Assembly: GCF_029888045.1 (NCBI RefSeq)
Contig: NZ_JARXRN010000011.1
Span: 1 to 64,000, forward strand
Length of the DNA: 64,000 bases
Direction: 5' to 3'
Source: Luteimonas rhizosphaericola
GTDB lineage: Bacteria; Pseudomonadota; Gammaproteobacteria; Xanthomonadales; Xanthomonadaceae
A model generated the notes under the pieces. The model saw only the letters and a list, made by a program, of their open reading frames with translations, did not search any database and was not told the DNA's origin. How positions within the stretch are numbered: the stretch's first letter is position 1; each line of letters begins with the position of its first letter. Position numbers and translations under genes: made by a program. Shown piece after piece: positions 1 through 9,433 of the stretch.

Positions 1-214
1 AGCCCGGATAAGGCCGCAGGCCGCATCCGGGGTCGAGGCGCGTGCGATGCGGTTGCGAGGTGGTCCCCGGGTGCGCTGCGCTTACCCGGGCTACGTGGGT
101 GAACGAGCGCGGGAGGCGTAGCCCGGATAAGGCCGACGGCCGCATCCGGGGTCGAGGCGCGTGCGATGCGGTGGCGAGGTGATCGCGGGTGCGCTGCGCT
201 TGCCCGGGCTACGG
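1..214. repeat. Four GTAG-type REP palindromes in a duplicated ~119-bp unit
   Basis: Four REP elements alternate in orientation at about 1-34, 67-96, 118-154 and 185-214. Each has a GTAGCCCGG head, a short stem (GGCCGCAGGCC or GCGCAGCGC type) and a closing CCGGG arm. The spacer GTCGAGGCGCGTGCGATGCG occurs after the first and third elements, so positions 1-96 and about 119-214 are two copies of the same unit. No gene is visible before bioC ends at 247. Confidence 0.85.
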
Positions 215-246
215 ATGAGGCAAGGTCATCGTAGTGGCCGCAGGCG

Positions 247-1200
247 TCAGCCGCGGCGGCGCACGCGGATACGGTCGGCGGGGAAGCTGGCCAGCTCACC
301 GCCGGCATCGCGGATCGGCGCGCCGGGCTCCGGGGTCCAGGCCAGCGCCGTGATCACTTCCCAGCTCGCCGGCAGCAGCGCCGCCTGCGCGTCGGGCAGG
401 CCGGCACCGCGGAGCGGTTCGTAGGCGGCGGCCGCCGCGGCGAAGCGCGAGCGGCCGGTGAGCGTATGCCGACGCGCGTGCAGCGCATTGGTGGCGCCGA
501 TCGCGCGCAGCTCGCGCATCAGCGCCGGCAGGTCGGGATGGCCGCGCATCAGCAGGTCGCGGTCGAGCACCGGATCGCGGAACCCCGCGTGCATGAGCGC
601 GTCGCCGAACTGCGCGATCGAGGCGAACGGGCTCACGTGCGGCACCGCGTCGTCGGCGCGGGCGAAGGCCTCGCGCAGCTCCCACAGCGTGTCGGGGCCG
701 AAGGTCGAGCACAGCAGCAGCCCGCCGGGGCGCAGCACGCGGCGGAAGCCGGCGAACGCGGCCGGCAGGTCGTCGATCCACTGCAGGCACAGGTTGGAGA
801 ACAGCACGTCGACGCTGGCATCGGCCAGCGGCAGCGCGCGCAGGTCGGCGCAGACGCGGTCGACGGGACGCCGCCGCGCGAGCGTGTCGCGCAGGCCGAC
901 GCGGTCGGGCAACTGGCGCAGCATCGCCTGCGACAGGTCCAGCGCCACCACCTGCGCCTTCGGCCAGCGCTTGCGCATCCCCTGCGCGGCGTGGCCGGGG
1001 CCGCTGCCGACGTCGAGCACCACGCCCGGCGACCAGTCGTGGCCGCGGCCCGGCACGAGCGCGAGCAGGTCCAGCGATTCGAGCAGCCGGGCCTCGACCT
1101 CGCGCTGCAGCGCCGCGGCCGACCCGTAGCCAGCGGACGCGCGCGAGAACGACCGCCGCACCTGGCGCGCATCGAACATGGGCTGCGGCGCGCGGCTCAT
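247..1200 (-). CDS. bioC: Malonyl-[acyl-carrier protein] O-methyltransferase BioC
   Basis: A 317-residue class I SAM methyltransferase. BioC methylates the free carboxyl of malonyl-ACP so that fatty-acid synthesis can build the pimeloyl chain for biotin. The N-terminus has the usual BioC form (FDARQVRRSFSRASAGY), and the SAM motif I reads VVLDVGSGPGHAAQ near residue 70. The middle motif LFSNLCLQWIDD and the following RVLRPGGLLL strand are also typical. The ATG at 1200 overlaps the bioH stop by 4 bases (ATGA), which fixes the start and implies translational coupling. It is the last gene of a five-gene bio operon. Confidence 0.95.
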   Translation of the reverse strand: MSRAPQPMFDARQVRRSFSRASAGYGSAAALQREVEARLLESLDLLALVPGRGHDWSPGVVLDVGSGPGHAAQGMRKRWPKAQVVALDLSQAMLRQLPDRVGLRDTLARRRPVDRVCADLRALPLADASVDVLFSNLCLQWIDDLPAAFAGFRRVLRPGGLLLCSTFGPDTLWELREAFARADDAVPHVSPFASIAQFGDALMHAGFRDPVLDRDLLMRGHPDLPALMRELRAIGATNALHARRHTLTGRSRFAAAAAAYEPLRGAGLPDAQAALLPASWEVITALAWTPEPGAPIRDAGGELASFPADRIRVRRRG

Positions 1201-1985
1201 CGCGGCGCCTGCCCCGCGTCGCGTGCGAACGCATCGAGCGCGGCGGCGACCTCGTCGGCATGGGTGAGGAACGGCGCGTGCCCGGCGTGTTCGACCACCA
1301 CCACCTCCGCGCGCGGCACCTGCGCGGCCGCCTCGCGCATCGCGCGCGGATCGACCAGGCGGTCGCGGCGGCCGGCCAGCCACAGCGTCGGCATCGCCAG
1401 CGTCTGCAGCGCGGGGCGCAGGTCCGCGGTCTCGAGTAGTTCGAGGCCGTCGGCCAGCACGTGCGCCGCCGGCTGCCCGCGGGCGAACACTTCCTCGCGC
1501 AGCACCCGCATCTCGTGGCGCGCATCGTCCGAACCGAACGCCTCCAGCGCGATGAAGCGGTCCAGCGTCGCGCGCCAGTCCTGGCGCAGGCCCAGCGCGA
1601 AACCGCGGAAGATCTCCGGCGACATCCCCAGCCGCCAGTCCTCCCCGCGCACGAAGCGCGGGCTGGCGCACAGCATCGCCAGGCGGGCGACCGCGTGCGG
1701 GCGCGTGGCCGCCGCGTGCAGCGCGAACAGCCCGCCCAGCGACCAGCCCGCCCACAGCGCACGCGGCACGCGCGCCACCAGCGCCTCGACCACCGGCTCC
1801 AGCGCCAGCGGCACGGTGCTGTCGCGGCCATGGCCGTGCCCGGGCAGGTCGACCAGGTGCAGGGTGTAGCGCGACGCCAGCCGCTGCGCGAGCGCCTCGA
1901 ACACGCCCGAGTGCATGGCCCAGCCGTGCAGCAGCACCAGGTCCGGACCCGCGCCGCGGGTCTCGATGTGCAGCCCGCCGCTCAT
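1197..1985 (-). CDS. bioH: Pimeloyl-[acyl-carrier protein] methyl ester esterase BioH
   Basis: A 262-residue alpha/beta-hydrolase that removes the methyl group from pimeloyl-ACP methyl ester, ending the cycle that BioC begins. The nucleophile elbow is GWSLGG with Ser82. An oxyanion-hole LLHGWAMHSG lies near residue 18, the acidic residue is probably in AGRRDRLVD, and the catalytic His in EHAGHAPFL. Length fits E. coli BioH. It overlaps its upstream (transporter) and downstream (bioC) neighbours by 4 bases each. Adjacency to bioC makes BioH more likely than a generic hydrolase. Confidence 0.94.
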   Translation of the reverse strand: MSGGLHIETRGAGPDLVLLHGWAMHSGVFEALAQRLASRYTLHLVDLPGHGHGRDSTVPLALEPVVEALVARVPRALWAGWSLGGLFALHAAATRPHAVARLAMLCASPRFVRGEDWRLGMSPEIFRGFALGLRQDWRATLDRFIALEAFGSDDARHEMRVLREEVFARGQPAAHVLADGLELLETADLRPALQTLAMPTLWLAGRRDRLVDPRAMREAAAQVPRAEVVVVEHAGHAPFLTHADEVAAALDAFARDAGQAPR

Positions 1986-2980
1986 GCGCCCTTGTCCGTG
2001 GGCAGCGCGGCCACATCGCCGCCGGCGCCCGGGCGCGCGACCACCCAGGCGAACGCGGCGATGCCCGCGACCACGATCGCGGCGCCGGCGAGCGTGCTGC
2101 CGGTCGGCCAGGCCTCGCCGAGCAGCAGCACGCCCAGCAGCACCGCGAACACCACCTCGCCGCCCTGCATCGCTTCCACCGCGCCCAGCGCCAGCGGCTG
2201 GTCGCGGACCATGCCGGTGGCCTGGAAGAACAGGATCGTGGCGATCACGCCCGCCGACAGCGCCACGCCCGCGGCCAGCCACACCTGCGCCGCGCTCGGC
2301 GGCCCGGCGGCGAACGCGGCGTACGCCGCCACCAGCAGCCACATCGGCTGGCTGGCGAGGGTGAGGCCGAACACGCGCTGGGTCGCGCTGAGGGCTTCGC
2401 CGCTGCGCTCCAGGTGCAGCAGCAGCAGGCGGTTGCCGAGCGGATAGGCCACCGCCGAGACCAGCACGCAGCCCAGCGCGATCCAGGCCGCGCGGTCGAG
2501 CGCGCCGCTGGCGTGGCCGAACTGCATCAGCAGCACGCCGGCGATGATCAGGGCCGCGACCGCGATCCCCGCCGCCGGAATGCGCCGCCGCGCGTCGCGG
2601 TACAGCAGCGGCGCGCACAGCATCCCGGCGATCACCGTGAACTGGAAGGAGCCGGCCACCAGCCACGACGGCCCGCTCGATGCGGCGAACGAGAGCAGCA
2701 CATAGAACAGCACGAAGCCGATCCCGGCGCAGCGCAGCCAGGCCCACGGGTGCGCGGCGATCGAGCGCAGCACCGGGCGCATGCCGCCCTGGAAGCGCAT
2801 CAGCGGCAGCATCAGCGGCAGCGTGATCAGGTAGCGCAGCGACGCCAGCCACGCCCAGTGCCCGCCGCCCGACGCGCTGGCGCGGTTGAGCACGTAGGTC
2901 ATGGTAAAGAACAGCGCCGACAGCAGCGCCAGGCCGACCGCCGCGAGCGCGACGCGGCCATGTGCGCGGGCCGCGGTCAT
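1982..2980 (-). CDS. EamA/DMT-type multidrug-efflux-like transporter
   Basis: A 332-residue, very hydrophobic protein with about ten membrane segments in two similar halves. It resembles the DMT superfamily branch annotated as multidrug resistance efflux transporter family. The start ATG at 2980 overlaps the bioF stop (ATGA), and its own stop overlaps bioH the same way, so it is co-translated inside the biotin operon. The substrate cannot be read from sequence. The operon position suggests export or uptake of a biotin precursor or related compound, but this is inference. Confidence 0.85.
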   Translation of the reverse strand: MTAARAHGRVALAAVGLALLSALFFTMTYVLNRASASGGGHWAWLASLRYLITLPLMLPLMRFQGGMRPVLRSIAAHPWAWLRCAGIGFVLFYVLLSFAASSGPSWLVAGSFQFTVIAGMLCAPLLYRDARRRIPAAGIAVAALIIAGVLLMQFGHASGALDRAAWIALGCVLVSAVAYPLGNRLLLLHLERSGEALSATQRVFGLTLASQPMWLLVAAYAAFAAGPPSAAQVWLAAGVALSAGVIATILFFQATGMVRDQPLALGAVEAMQGGEVVFAVLLGVLLLGEAWPTGSTLAGAAIVVAGIAAFAWVVARPGAGGDVAALPTDKGA

Positions 2981-4200
2981 GCGGCGTGGCTGGGCGCGGT
3001 GTGCGCCGCGCGGTCGCGTGCGACCGCCAGCGCATCGGCCAGCGCGTCGACCTGCACCGGCTCGTGCGCCGCGGTGACGGTGACGCGCAGCCGCGCCTGG
3101 CCCTCGGGCACGGTCGGCGGGCGGATCGCGGCGACCCAGTAGCCGTCGCGCTCGAGCGAGTCCGCCATCGCCAGCGCGTTGGCATTGCTGCCGCACAGCA
3201 CCGGCTGGATCGGCGTGTCGGAGGGCATCAGCGACAGCCCGTGGCCCTCGGCGCGCACGCGGAAGCGCTGCACCAGGTCCTGCAGGCGCTCGCGCCGCCA
3301 GTGGTCGCGCCGCGCCAGCTTCACCGCCGCCAGCGCCGCGGCCGCCTGCGCCGGCGGCAGCGCGGTGGTGTAGAGATACGGTCGCGCGGTCTCGGCCAGA
3401 TGGTCGACCAGGTCGGCGTCGCCGGCGACCACGGCGCCGTGGCTGCCCAGCGCCTTGCCCAGCGTGACCAGGCGCAGCGGGACCGCCTTCGCGTCCAGCC
3501 CGGCTGCGGCCACCGAGCCGCGCCCGTCCGGCCCCAGCACGCCCGCGCCGTGCGCATCGTCGACGTACAGCAGCGCGTTCTGCACCCGCGCGGCGATCGC
3601 CAGCTCGCGCAGCGGGGCGAGGTCGCCGTCCATGCTGAACACGCCATCGGTGGCGAGCATCGCCGCGGATTCGGCCATGCTGCGCAGCTGGCGCAGCGCG
3701 CCTTCCACGTCGCCGTGCGGATAGCGGCGCAGGCGACAGCCGGCCAGGCGCGCGGCGTCGATCAGGCTGGCGTGGTTGAGCCGGTCCTGCACGCACAGGT
3801 CGTCGTCACCCAGCAGCGACTGCAGCACCGCCAGGTTGGCCGCGTAGCCGCTGTCGAACAGCAGCGCGCGCGGCACCTCGAGCCACTCGGCGATCTCGCG
3901 TTCGAGCGCGCCGTGCAGCGCGTGGTGGCCGCACACCAGGTGCGACCCGGTGCCGCCGGCGCCGTCGCGCGCGGCCGCGTCCTGCAGCGCGTTCACCACC
4001 GCAAAATGCTGCGACAGGCCGAGGTAGTCGTTGCTGCAGAAGTTCAGCAGCGTGCGGGGGCTGACGTCGGCGCCGGCGACCTCGCAGCGCACGCCGTCGC
4101 GGCGCAGCACCTCGCGCCGCGTGCGGCGGGCGGACGCCGCGGCACGCTGTTCGCGCTGCGCGGCCACGCGGGCATGCAGGTCGGGACGATCCACTGGCAT
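2977..4200 (-). CDS. bioF: 8-amino-7-oxononanoate synthase BioF
   Basis: A 407-residue PLP-dependent alpha-oxoamine synthase that condenses pimeloyl-ACP (or -CoA) with L-alanine, the first ring-building step of biotin synthesis. The PLP lysine is Lys249 in [10 protein letters not shown]. The substrate-side motifs [21 protein letters not shown] and [12 protein letters not shown] are intact. The start [12 protein letters not shown] at 4200 is chosen over a longer in-frame start at 4317, which would run into bioB. The gap after the bioB stop is 13 bases. Confidence 0.96.
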   Translation of the reverse strand: MPVDRPDLHARVAAQREQRAAASARRTRREVLRRDGVRCEVAGADVSPRTLLNFCSNDYLGLSQHFAVVNALQDAAARDGAGGTGSHLVCGHHALHGALEREIAEWLEVPRALLFDSGYAANLAVLQSLLGDDDLCVQDRLNHASLIDAARLAGCRLRRYPHGDVEGALRQLRSMAESAAMLATDGVFSMDGDLAPLRELAIAARVQNALLYVDDAHGAGVLGPDGRGSVAAAGLDAKAVPLRLVTLGKALGSHGAVVAGDADLVDHLAETARPYLYTTALPPAQAAAALAAVKLARRDHWRRERLQDLVQRFRVRAEGHGLSLMPSDTPIQPVLCGSNANALAMADSLERDGYWVAAIRPPTVPEGQARLRVTVTAAHEPVQVDALADALAVARDRAAHTAPSHAA

Positions 4201-4213
4201 GGCTTGGCTCCCC

Positions 4214-5314
4214 TCAACCGCGGCCCCCTGCCGCGCAGGCATCCGGCTCCGGGGCGGCCTCGCGCCCGGCCGAGATGTCGGCATGTACGGTACCACCGTG
4301 GTCGTGGCCGTCGGCATCCACCGCCACGTGCATCGCGCGCAGGCCCAGGCGTTCGAACAGGGCCTGGTCGTGGTCCACGTCCGGGTTGGGCGTGGTCAGC
4401 AGCTTCTCGCCGTGGAAGATCGAGTTGGCGCCGGCGCTGAAGCACAGCGCCTGCAGTTCGTCGGACATCGTCTCGCGCCCGGCCGACAGCCGCACCATCG
4501 AGCGCGGCATCACGATCCGCGCCACCGCGATCGTGCGCACGAACTCGAACGGATCCAGCTCGGCGCTGCCGTGCAGCGGCGTGCCCTGCACCTGCACCAG
4601 GCGGTTGATCGGCACCGAGTCCGGGTGCGCGGGCAGGGTGGCCAGCGCGCGCAGGAAGCCGGCGCGCTGGGCGCGGGTCTCGCCCATGCCGACGATGCCG
4701 CCGCAGCAGGTCTTCATGCCGGCGTCGCGCACGTGTTCGAGGGTGTCGAGCCGGTCCTGGAAACCGCGGGTGTGGATGATGTCGCCGTAGTAGCCGGGGT
4801 CGGTATCGAGGTTGTGGTTGTAGTAGTCCAGCCCGGCCTCGCGCAGCGCATGCGCCTGCGCGCCGCTGAGCATGCCGAGCGTGGCGCAGGTCTCCAGCCC
4901 CAGCGCCTTGACCTCGCGGATCATGGCCGCGACCTTGGGGATGTCGCGGTCCTTGGGCGAGCGCCAGGCCGCGCCCATGCAGAAGCGCGAGGCGCCGGCA
5001 TCGCGCGCGCGCCGCGCCTGTTCGACCACCGCCTCGGTCGACATCAGCTTGGTCGCCTCGACCCCGGTGTGGTAGCGCTGGGCCTGCGGGCAGTAGCCGC
5101 AATCCTCCGGGCAGCCGCCGGTCTTGATCGACAGCAGGGTGCTGACCTGGACCTCGGCCGGGTCGAAGTGGCGCCGGTGCACGCCGGCGGCGCGGTACAG
5201 CAGCTCGGGGAACGGCAGGTCGAACAGGGCCTCGATCTCGTCCTGGCGCCAGTCGTGGCGGACGGCATCGGCGGGCGGCTCGGCCGCGGGGCGGAGCGGG
5301 CTGACGGCAGGCAT
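4214..5314 (-). CDS. bioB: Biotin synthase BioB
   Basis: A 366-residue radical-SAM enzyme that inserts sulfur into dethiobiotin. The cluster cysteines are C68, C72 and C75 in [11 protein letters not shown], and the NHNLDT and [14 protein letters not shown] regions of BioB are recognisable. It is the first gene of the operon. The start at 5314 has AGGAAAC at normal spacing. The C-terminus carries an Ala/His/Asp-rich tail, longer than in E. coli and of no known role. Only 49 bases separate it from the divergent comF-like gene, so the bio promoter must lie there. No BirA operator was recognised by eye. Confidence 0.97.
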   Translation of the reverse strand: MPAVSPLRPAAEPPADAVRHDWRQDEIEALFDLPFPELLYRAAGVHRRHFDPAEVQVSTLLSIKTGGCPEDCGYCPQAQRYHTGVEATKLMSTEAVVEQARRARDAGASRFCMGAAWRSPKDRDIPKVAAMIREVKALGLETCATLGMLSGAQAHALREAGLDYYNHNLDTDPGYYGDIIHTRGFQDRLDTLEHVRDAGMKTCCGGIVGMGETRAQRAGFLRALATLPAHPDSVPINRLVQVQGTPLHGSAELDPFEFVRTIAVARIVMPRSMVRLSAGRETMSDELQALCFSAGANSIFHGEKLLTTPNPDVDHDQALFERLGLRAMHVAVDADGHDHGGTVHADISAGREAAPEPDACAAGGRG

Positions 5315-5363
5315 CGGGGTTTCCTGACAGACGGACGCGGGCTGGCCGTTCAGTCTGGAAAGC

Positions 5364-6101
5364 ATGCCCGGGCCTGTCAACCGAATCGAGCGCGCGCCGG
5401 TTGACGGCTGGTGGCGCAGGCTGGGCGCCCGGCTGTGCCCGCCGCGCTGCCTGGCCTGCGGCGAAGCCGCCGCGCCGGGCACCGACCTGTGCCCGGCCTG
5501 CGCGGCCGGCCTGCCGTGGAACGCGGCGGCCTGCCCGCGCTGCGCGATGCCGCTGCCGGGCGCGTCCTCGCCGGTGCCGCCGTGCGGCGCCTGCCAGCGA
5601 AGGCCGCCGCCGCTGGATGCCGCCCACGCCGCCTTCGTCTACCGCGCCCCGCTCGACCGCCTGCTGCCGCGCTTCAAGTTCCATCGCGACCTCGCCGCCG
5701 GCCGGCTGCTGGCCGACGCCATGGCCGCGCGCTTCGCGTCCCTGCCGCGCCCGGACGCGCTGCTGCCGGTGCCGCTGCATCCGGGCCGCCTGCGCCGCCG
5801 TGGCTACGACCAGGCGCTGGAACTGGCGCGGCCGCTGGCGCGCGCGCTGCGCCTGCCGCTGCTGGACGGCGTGCTGGTGCGCACCCGTGCCACCACGCCA
5901 CAGTCCGAACTCGACGCAAGCGGGCGCCGGCGCAACCTGCGCGACGCGTTCGCGGTGCGGGGCGAGGCGCGGCTGCCGGCGCACGTGGCGCTGGTCGACG
6001 ACGTGATGACCACCGGCGCCACCCTGCACGCGGCCGCCCGCAGCCTGCGCCGCGCGGGCGTGACGCGGATCGACGCCTGGGTATGCGCGCGGGTGCCGTG
6101 A
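5364..6101 (+). CDS. ComF family protein (phosphoribosyltransferase-like)
   Basis: A 245-residue protein with the ComF layout. The N-terminal cysteine-rich region has C25, C29, C32, C43, C46, C57, C60, C74 and C77, probably zinc ligands. It is followed by a PRTase fold with the phosphate-binding loop [13 protein letters not shown] at 208-220. The [14 protein letters not shown] helix and the [16 protein letters not shown] segment are hallmarks of the family. ComF is needed for inward movement of single-stranded DNA during natural transformation. Standing beside bioB is common in Xanthomonadaceae and need not mean functional coupling. Confidence 0.93.
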   Translation: MPGPVNRIERAPVDGWWRRLGARLCPPRCLACGEAAAPGTDLCPACAAGLPWNAAACPRCAMPLPGASSPVPPCGACQRRPPPLDAAHAAFVYRAPLDRLLPRFKFHRDLAAGRLLADAMAARFASLPRPDALLPVPLHPGRLRRRGYDQALELARPLARALRLPLLDGVLVRTRATTPQSELDASGRRRNLRDAFAVRGEARLPAHVALVDDVMTTGATLHAAARSLRRAGVTRIDAWVCARVP

Positions 6102-6722
6102 GCCGCGCGGGAACCGCGCGAGATCACCCGGTCGCGGGTGCGTCCGCAGCGCAAAGCCCTTCGCCCGGGTCAGCACAGCGCAGCCGGGACCGCCAGTGCA
6201 TCAGGGGGCCGCGGGCGCAACGGCGGGACGCGCCATCCCCGTAGCCCGGGTAAGCGCAGCGCACCCGGGACCGCGGGCGCATCCGGGGCCGCCGGCGCAA
6301 TGGCGTCCTGCGCACGGGGTGAACGCCAAGGGCGGCGATGTGGCCGGCGGACGTGGGCGACGTGTCCCCGGATGCGCTTCGCTTATCCGGGCTACGACCG
6401 CACCAGCGGGACGCGCCATCCCGTAGCCCGGGTAAGCGCAGCGCACCCGGGGCCGCTGGCGCATCCGGGATCGCGAGCGCACCCGGGACCGCTGGCGCGA
6501 CCGCCTCCTGCCCGCGGGGTGAACGCCAAGGTCGGCGGATGTGGTCCGCGGACGCGGGCAACGTTTTCCCGGATGCGCTGCGCTTACCCGGGCTACGACC
6601 GCCCCGGCGGGACGCGCCATCCGCGTAGCCCGGTTAAGCGCAGCGCACCCGGGGCGGCCGGCGCTGCGACGTCCTGTGGGAAGCCGCTGCGGGAACGCGG
6701 TCCCGCCCCCCGCGACCCGCGC
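6102..6722. repeat. REP array (BIME-like) in a gene-free 0.6-kb interval
   Basis: At least five clear GTAG REPs alternate in orientation: about 6241-6269 (+), 6366-6395 (-), 6423-6452 (+), 6568-6597 (-) and 6625-6654 (+). A degenerate one lies near 6150. The spacer text GGGACGCGCCATCC precedes the plus-oriented elements at about 6226, 6408 and 6610, and GGGGTGAACGCCAAGG recurs at about 6316 and 6518. The array is therefore a higher-order repeat of about 180-200 bp. No open frame here resembles a gene; the ORFs are translations of the repeats. Confidence 0.88.
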
Positions 6723-7625
6723 TCACCGCAGCGCGAAGTCCAGCGCGATGCCCGCGAAGATCGTCGCCCCCACCCAGTGGTTGTGCAGGAAGGCGCGGAA
6801 GCAGGCCGCGCGGTCGCGATAGCGCGCGATGCCGAACTCCCATGCCACCAGCAGCGCCGCCAGCCCCAGGCCGGTCCAGTACGCCGTGCCCAGCCCGGCC
6901 TCGCGCCCGACCAGCGCCAGAGCCGCGAACGCCAGCGCGTACAGCACGCCCTGCGCCACCAGGTCGAGTTCGCCGAACAGGATCGCGGTGGACTTGGCGC
7001 CCATGCGGATGTCGTCGTCGCGGTCGACCATCGCGTACCAGGTGTCGTAGGCGGTGGCCCAGAAGATGTTGGCCACGTACAGCACCCAGGCCACCGGCGG
7101 CACCGTGCCCTGCACCGCGGCGAAGCCCATCGGGATCGCCCAGCCGAACGCCAGCCCCAGGTACACCTGCGGCAGGTAGGTGTAGCGCTTGAGGTAGGGA
7201 TAGCTGGCGGCCAGGAACAGGCCGACCACGCTCATCCACACCGTCAGCCGGTTGAGCGTCAGCACCAGCGCGAACGCGGCCAGCATCAGCACCAAGAACA
7301 CCGCCAGCGCCTCGCGCCCGGAGACCGCGCCGGTGGCCAGCGGCCGGTCCCTGGTGCGCTCGACGCTGCCGTCCAGCCAGCGGTCGGCATAGTCGTTGAC
7401 CACGCACCCGGCCGAGCGCGTCAGCCACACGCCCGCGGTGAACACGAACAGGATCCACGGCGGCGGGACGCCGCCGGCGGCGAGCCACAGCCCCCACCAG
7501 GTGGGCCAGAGCAGCAGCAGCCAGCCGATCGGCCGGTCGCCGCGGATCAGGGTCCAGTACAGCGGCAGGCGCTCGCGCCAGTGCGGCCGCGACGGCACCG
7601 GCGGCGAATAGCGTTCGTACGACAT
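6723..7625 (-). CDS. ubiA: 4-hydroxybenzoate octaprenyltransferase UbiA
   Basis: A 300-residue membrane prenyltransferase that attaches the polyprenyl chain to 4-hydroxybenzoate in ubiquinone synthesis. The first Asp-rich motif is [19 protein letters not shown] at 77-95 and the second [12 protein letters not shown] at 194-205. Both have the spacing expected of UbiA, where they bind Mg-diphosphate. Eight or nine membrane helices are evident. It stands alone: a REP array lies downstream and a tRNA gene on the other strand upstream. Confidence 0.96.
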   Translation of the reverse strand: MSYERYSPPVPSRPHWRERLPLYWTLIRGDRPIGWLLLLWPTWWGLWLAAGGVPPPWILFVFTAGVWLTRSAGCVVNDYADRWLDGSVERTRDRPLATGAVSGREALAVFLVLMLAAFALVLTLNRLTVWMSVVGLFLAASYPYLKRYTYLPQVYLGLAFGWAIPMGFAAVQGTVPPVAWVLYVANIFWATAYDTWYAMVDRDDDIRMGAKSTAILFGELDLVAQGVLYALAFAALALVGREAGLGTAYWTGLGLAALLVAWEFGIARYRDRAACFRAFLHNHWVGATIFAGIALDFALR

Positions 7626-7796
7626 GGACGCAGGTTACCAGCGGCGCACGTGGCTGCCTGCGCGCCGCACCTCGCCGGCTTCGGCCGGCCACGCCGGCTG
7701 GCCGCATCCCCCGGATGGGTGACATAATCGCCGGCCGGCCGCCGTTCGTAGTGCGGCCGCGCGACACGGCGCCCGCGGGCACCGACGCCGCACAAC

Positions 7797-7873
7797 GCGC
7801 CTGTAGCTCAGCCGGATAGAGTAGTGGCTTCCGAAGCCATTGGTCGGGGGTTCGAATCCCTCCAGGCGCGCCA
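7797..7873 (+). tRNA. tRNA-Arg (anticodon CCG)
   Basis: The 77-base gene folds as a full cloverleaf. The acceptor strands GCGCCTG and CAGGCGC pair, followed by discriminator G and an encoded CCA. The anticodon arm is GTGGC, loop TTCCGAA, GCCAT, giving CCG, which reads the CGG arginine codon. The T-arm contains GGTTCGAATCC. The CGG codon is heavily used in this G+C-rich genome. Confidence 0.97.
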
Positions 7874-7932
7874 TTTCCCCGTCCGTGCATGGTTCACGTG
7901 CCCGTCGCGGCTGCGCCGGGCAAGCTGTGGCC

Positions 7933-8178
7933 ATGGCAGCGCCCCGCACCCCGCCCTGGAAGAAGCGCAACCCGGTGAAGCCGGCCGCGCGCACGGCCCT
8001 GACCGAGCTGCAGAAGGAGCTGGCGCGCGACCGCGCCGAAGCGGCCGGGCGCCGCTATCCCAACCTCATCGACAACATGTGGGCGGCGCAGCAGGCGAAG
8101 GCCGCGGCGCAGCAGTCGCCCGCCCACGCGCGCGGCCCGGACGAAGATGCGGACGACGACGGGGACGCGGACCGCTGA
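7933..8178 (+). CDS. Small hypothetical protein with basic head and acidic tail
   Basis: An 81-residue reading frame starting at an ATG 60 bases after the tRNA. The N-terminus is basic (PPWKKRNPVKP). The middle is a probable helix (ALTELQKELARDRAEAAGRRYPNL) and the end is strongly acidic (DEDADDDGDADR). No family is recognised. Codon use follows the G+C-rich pattern of its neighbours and the charge layout is non-random, so a real gene is likely. The function is unknown. Confidence 0.65.
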   Translation: MAAPRTPPWKKRNPVKPAARTALTELQKELARDRAEAAGRRYPNLIDNMWAAQQAKAAAQQSPAHARGPDEDADDDGDADR

Positions 8179-8195
8179 CGCGGGGCGTCGCCGTC

Positions 8196-8567
8196 TCAGC
8201 GATCGCCGAACCACAGCGCCAGAGCCCAGACGAGCATCGCGAGTTCCACCGCGCCCAGCACCAGCGTCGGGCGGCCCACCGGGCCGAACGCGGCGATGCC
8301 GATCCAGCGGAACGGCACGACCGAGGCGTAGAGCACCAGCGCCACCAGCAGCCCGGTGCGGTGCTGCTCCGGACGCAGCGCGAACAGCGCGAACACGATC
8401 GCCAGCGCCAGCTGCAGGCCGCCGTAGATGCTCAGGTATTCCGAGCGGCCGCCGCCGTCGAGCTGGACGTAGCCGATCGCGGCCGAGGTCGAACGCCAGC
8501 GCAACGCGCACCATGCGGCGAGCACGAGGTAGGCCACGGCGTTGAGCCACAGATAGAAGACGGTCAT
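8196..8567 (-). CDS. DUF4345-like four-helix membrane protein
   Basis: A 123-residue protein with four predicted membrane helices, starting FYLWLNAVAYLVLAAWCALRW. A small conserved loop with SEYLSIYGGLQLALAIVF and the later ASVVPFRWIGIAAFGPVGRPT segment resemble DUF4345 proteins. Family assignment is by eye and the function is unknown. It lies tail to tail with the 81-residue gene, 17 bases apart, with a REP-bearing region upstream. Confidence 0.7.
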   Translation of the reverse strand: MTVFYLWLNAVAYLVLAAWCALRWRSTSAAIGYVQLDGGGRSEYLSIYGGLQLALAIVFALFALRPEQHRTGLLVALVLYASVVPFRWIGIAAFGPVGRPTLVLGAVELAMLVWALALWFGDR

Positions 8568-8905
8568 CGCGGCGGCTCCGGTGCGGATCGCGGCACGGTC
8601 GCGCAGGCACGGTCTTCGTCGCGTGAGGAGGGCGCCGCGAGGACTTGTAGCGGCAGATCGAAGTCGCGTAGCCCGGATAAGCGCAGCGCATCCGGGGCGC
8701 ATCACGATCGAACACGCGCGAGATCGCGGGGCAGATGCACCCTGCCACCTCACGTCGTGCGGGCACCAGTGTGATGCGTGTTGGGTTCGAAGCGGCCGGG
8801 AACCCGGGTGCGCTGCGCTTACCCGGGCTACGGGGCGGGCTGCGGGCGGGGCAACGAGGGTCGATGGTAGCGGATGCCGGCGCGGGGCCGGCATCCGCGC
8901 CCGGG
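8568..8905. repeat. Intergenic region with two REPs
   Basis: GTAG REPs lie at about 8668-8697 (plus orientation) and 8803-8832 (minus orientation). They are an inverted pair separated by about 105 bases, downstream of the beta-barrel gene. No coding frame is supported here. Confidence 0.82.
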
Positions 8906-9433
8906 TCAGAAGTCGAAGCGCACCTGCACCTGGGCGGCGTCGACGTCGAGGTCCTCGACCTCGCTGCGGGTGTATTCGCCGCGCAGCGCGACCAGGTCGT
9001 TGAAGCGGTACTGCAGGCCGACGCCGTAGACCGGGTCGGTGCCGTCGTCCTTCGCGGTGCCGGTCAGGCCGGGGATCGCGCCGTCCAGTTCCCAGCGCTG
9101 GAAGCCCGCCTTCGCGTAGCCGGAAAAGCGCTCGGTGAAGGGCAGGATGCCCACCGCGGTCAGCGAGGCCGAGCTCAGTTCGAGGTCGGTGCCGGCGACG
9201 TCGGGTTCGAGGCTGCCGAAGTCGGTGTAGCCGGCCTCGAGCGCGAAGTTGCGATGGAACTGGTAGCCGCCGAAGACGGAGAACGCGGTGTCCTCGTCGT
9301 CGTAGGCGCGCTCGTCGACCAGCGCCTGGCCGGCGCCGACGCCGGCGTAGAACCCGCTGTCCTGGGCCTGGGCCCCGGAGGCACCGGCCAGTAGCACGGC
9401 GGCGAGGGTGGTGGTGAGCAGCTTGGAACGCAT
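8906..9433 (-). CDS. Outer-membrane beta-barrel protein (OmpA/OmpW-like 8-strand porin fold)
   Basis: A 175-residue secreted protein. A Sec signal peptide (MRSKLLTTTLAAVLLAGASGAQAQ) is followed by eight amphipathic strands. These begin SGFYAGVGAGQALV and end with aromatic VQVRFDF, the C-terminal Phe expected for BAM recognition. Turns are rich in Asp and Gly. The start at 9433 has AGGAG at good spacing. It belongs to the broad opacity/OmpA-like barrel superfamily. The ligand or role cannot be told from sequence. Confidence 0.85.
   Translation of the reverse strand: MRSKLLTTTLAAVLLAGASGAQAQDSGFYAGVGAGQALVDERAYDDEDTAFSVFGGYQFHRNFALEAGYTDFGSLEPDVAGTDLELSSASLTAVGILPFTERFSGYAKAGFQRWELDGAIPGLTGTAKDDGTDPVYGVGLQYRFNDLVALRGEYTRSEVEDLDVDAAQVQVRFDF

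Noticed and set aside
466-1869. Long plus-strand open frame over bioC/bioH (467 codons)
   Set aside because: It is Arg/Gln/His-rich, has no family resemblance and lies antisense to well-supported bio genes. Such shadows are expected at very high G+C.
6241-6654. Possible CRISPR array, because short repeats recur with spacers
   Set aside because: Repeats alternate in orientation, are palindromic REPs, spacers are themselves repeated, and no cas genes exist in the window.
6138-7727. 529-codon frame across the REP array and ubiA antisense
   Set aside because: It is a translation of REP units followed by antisense ubiA, with no domain.
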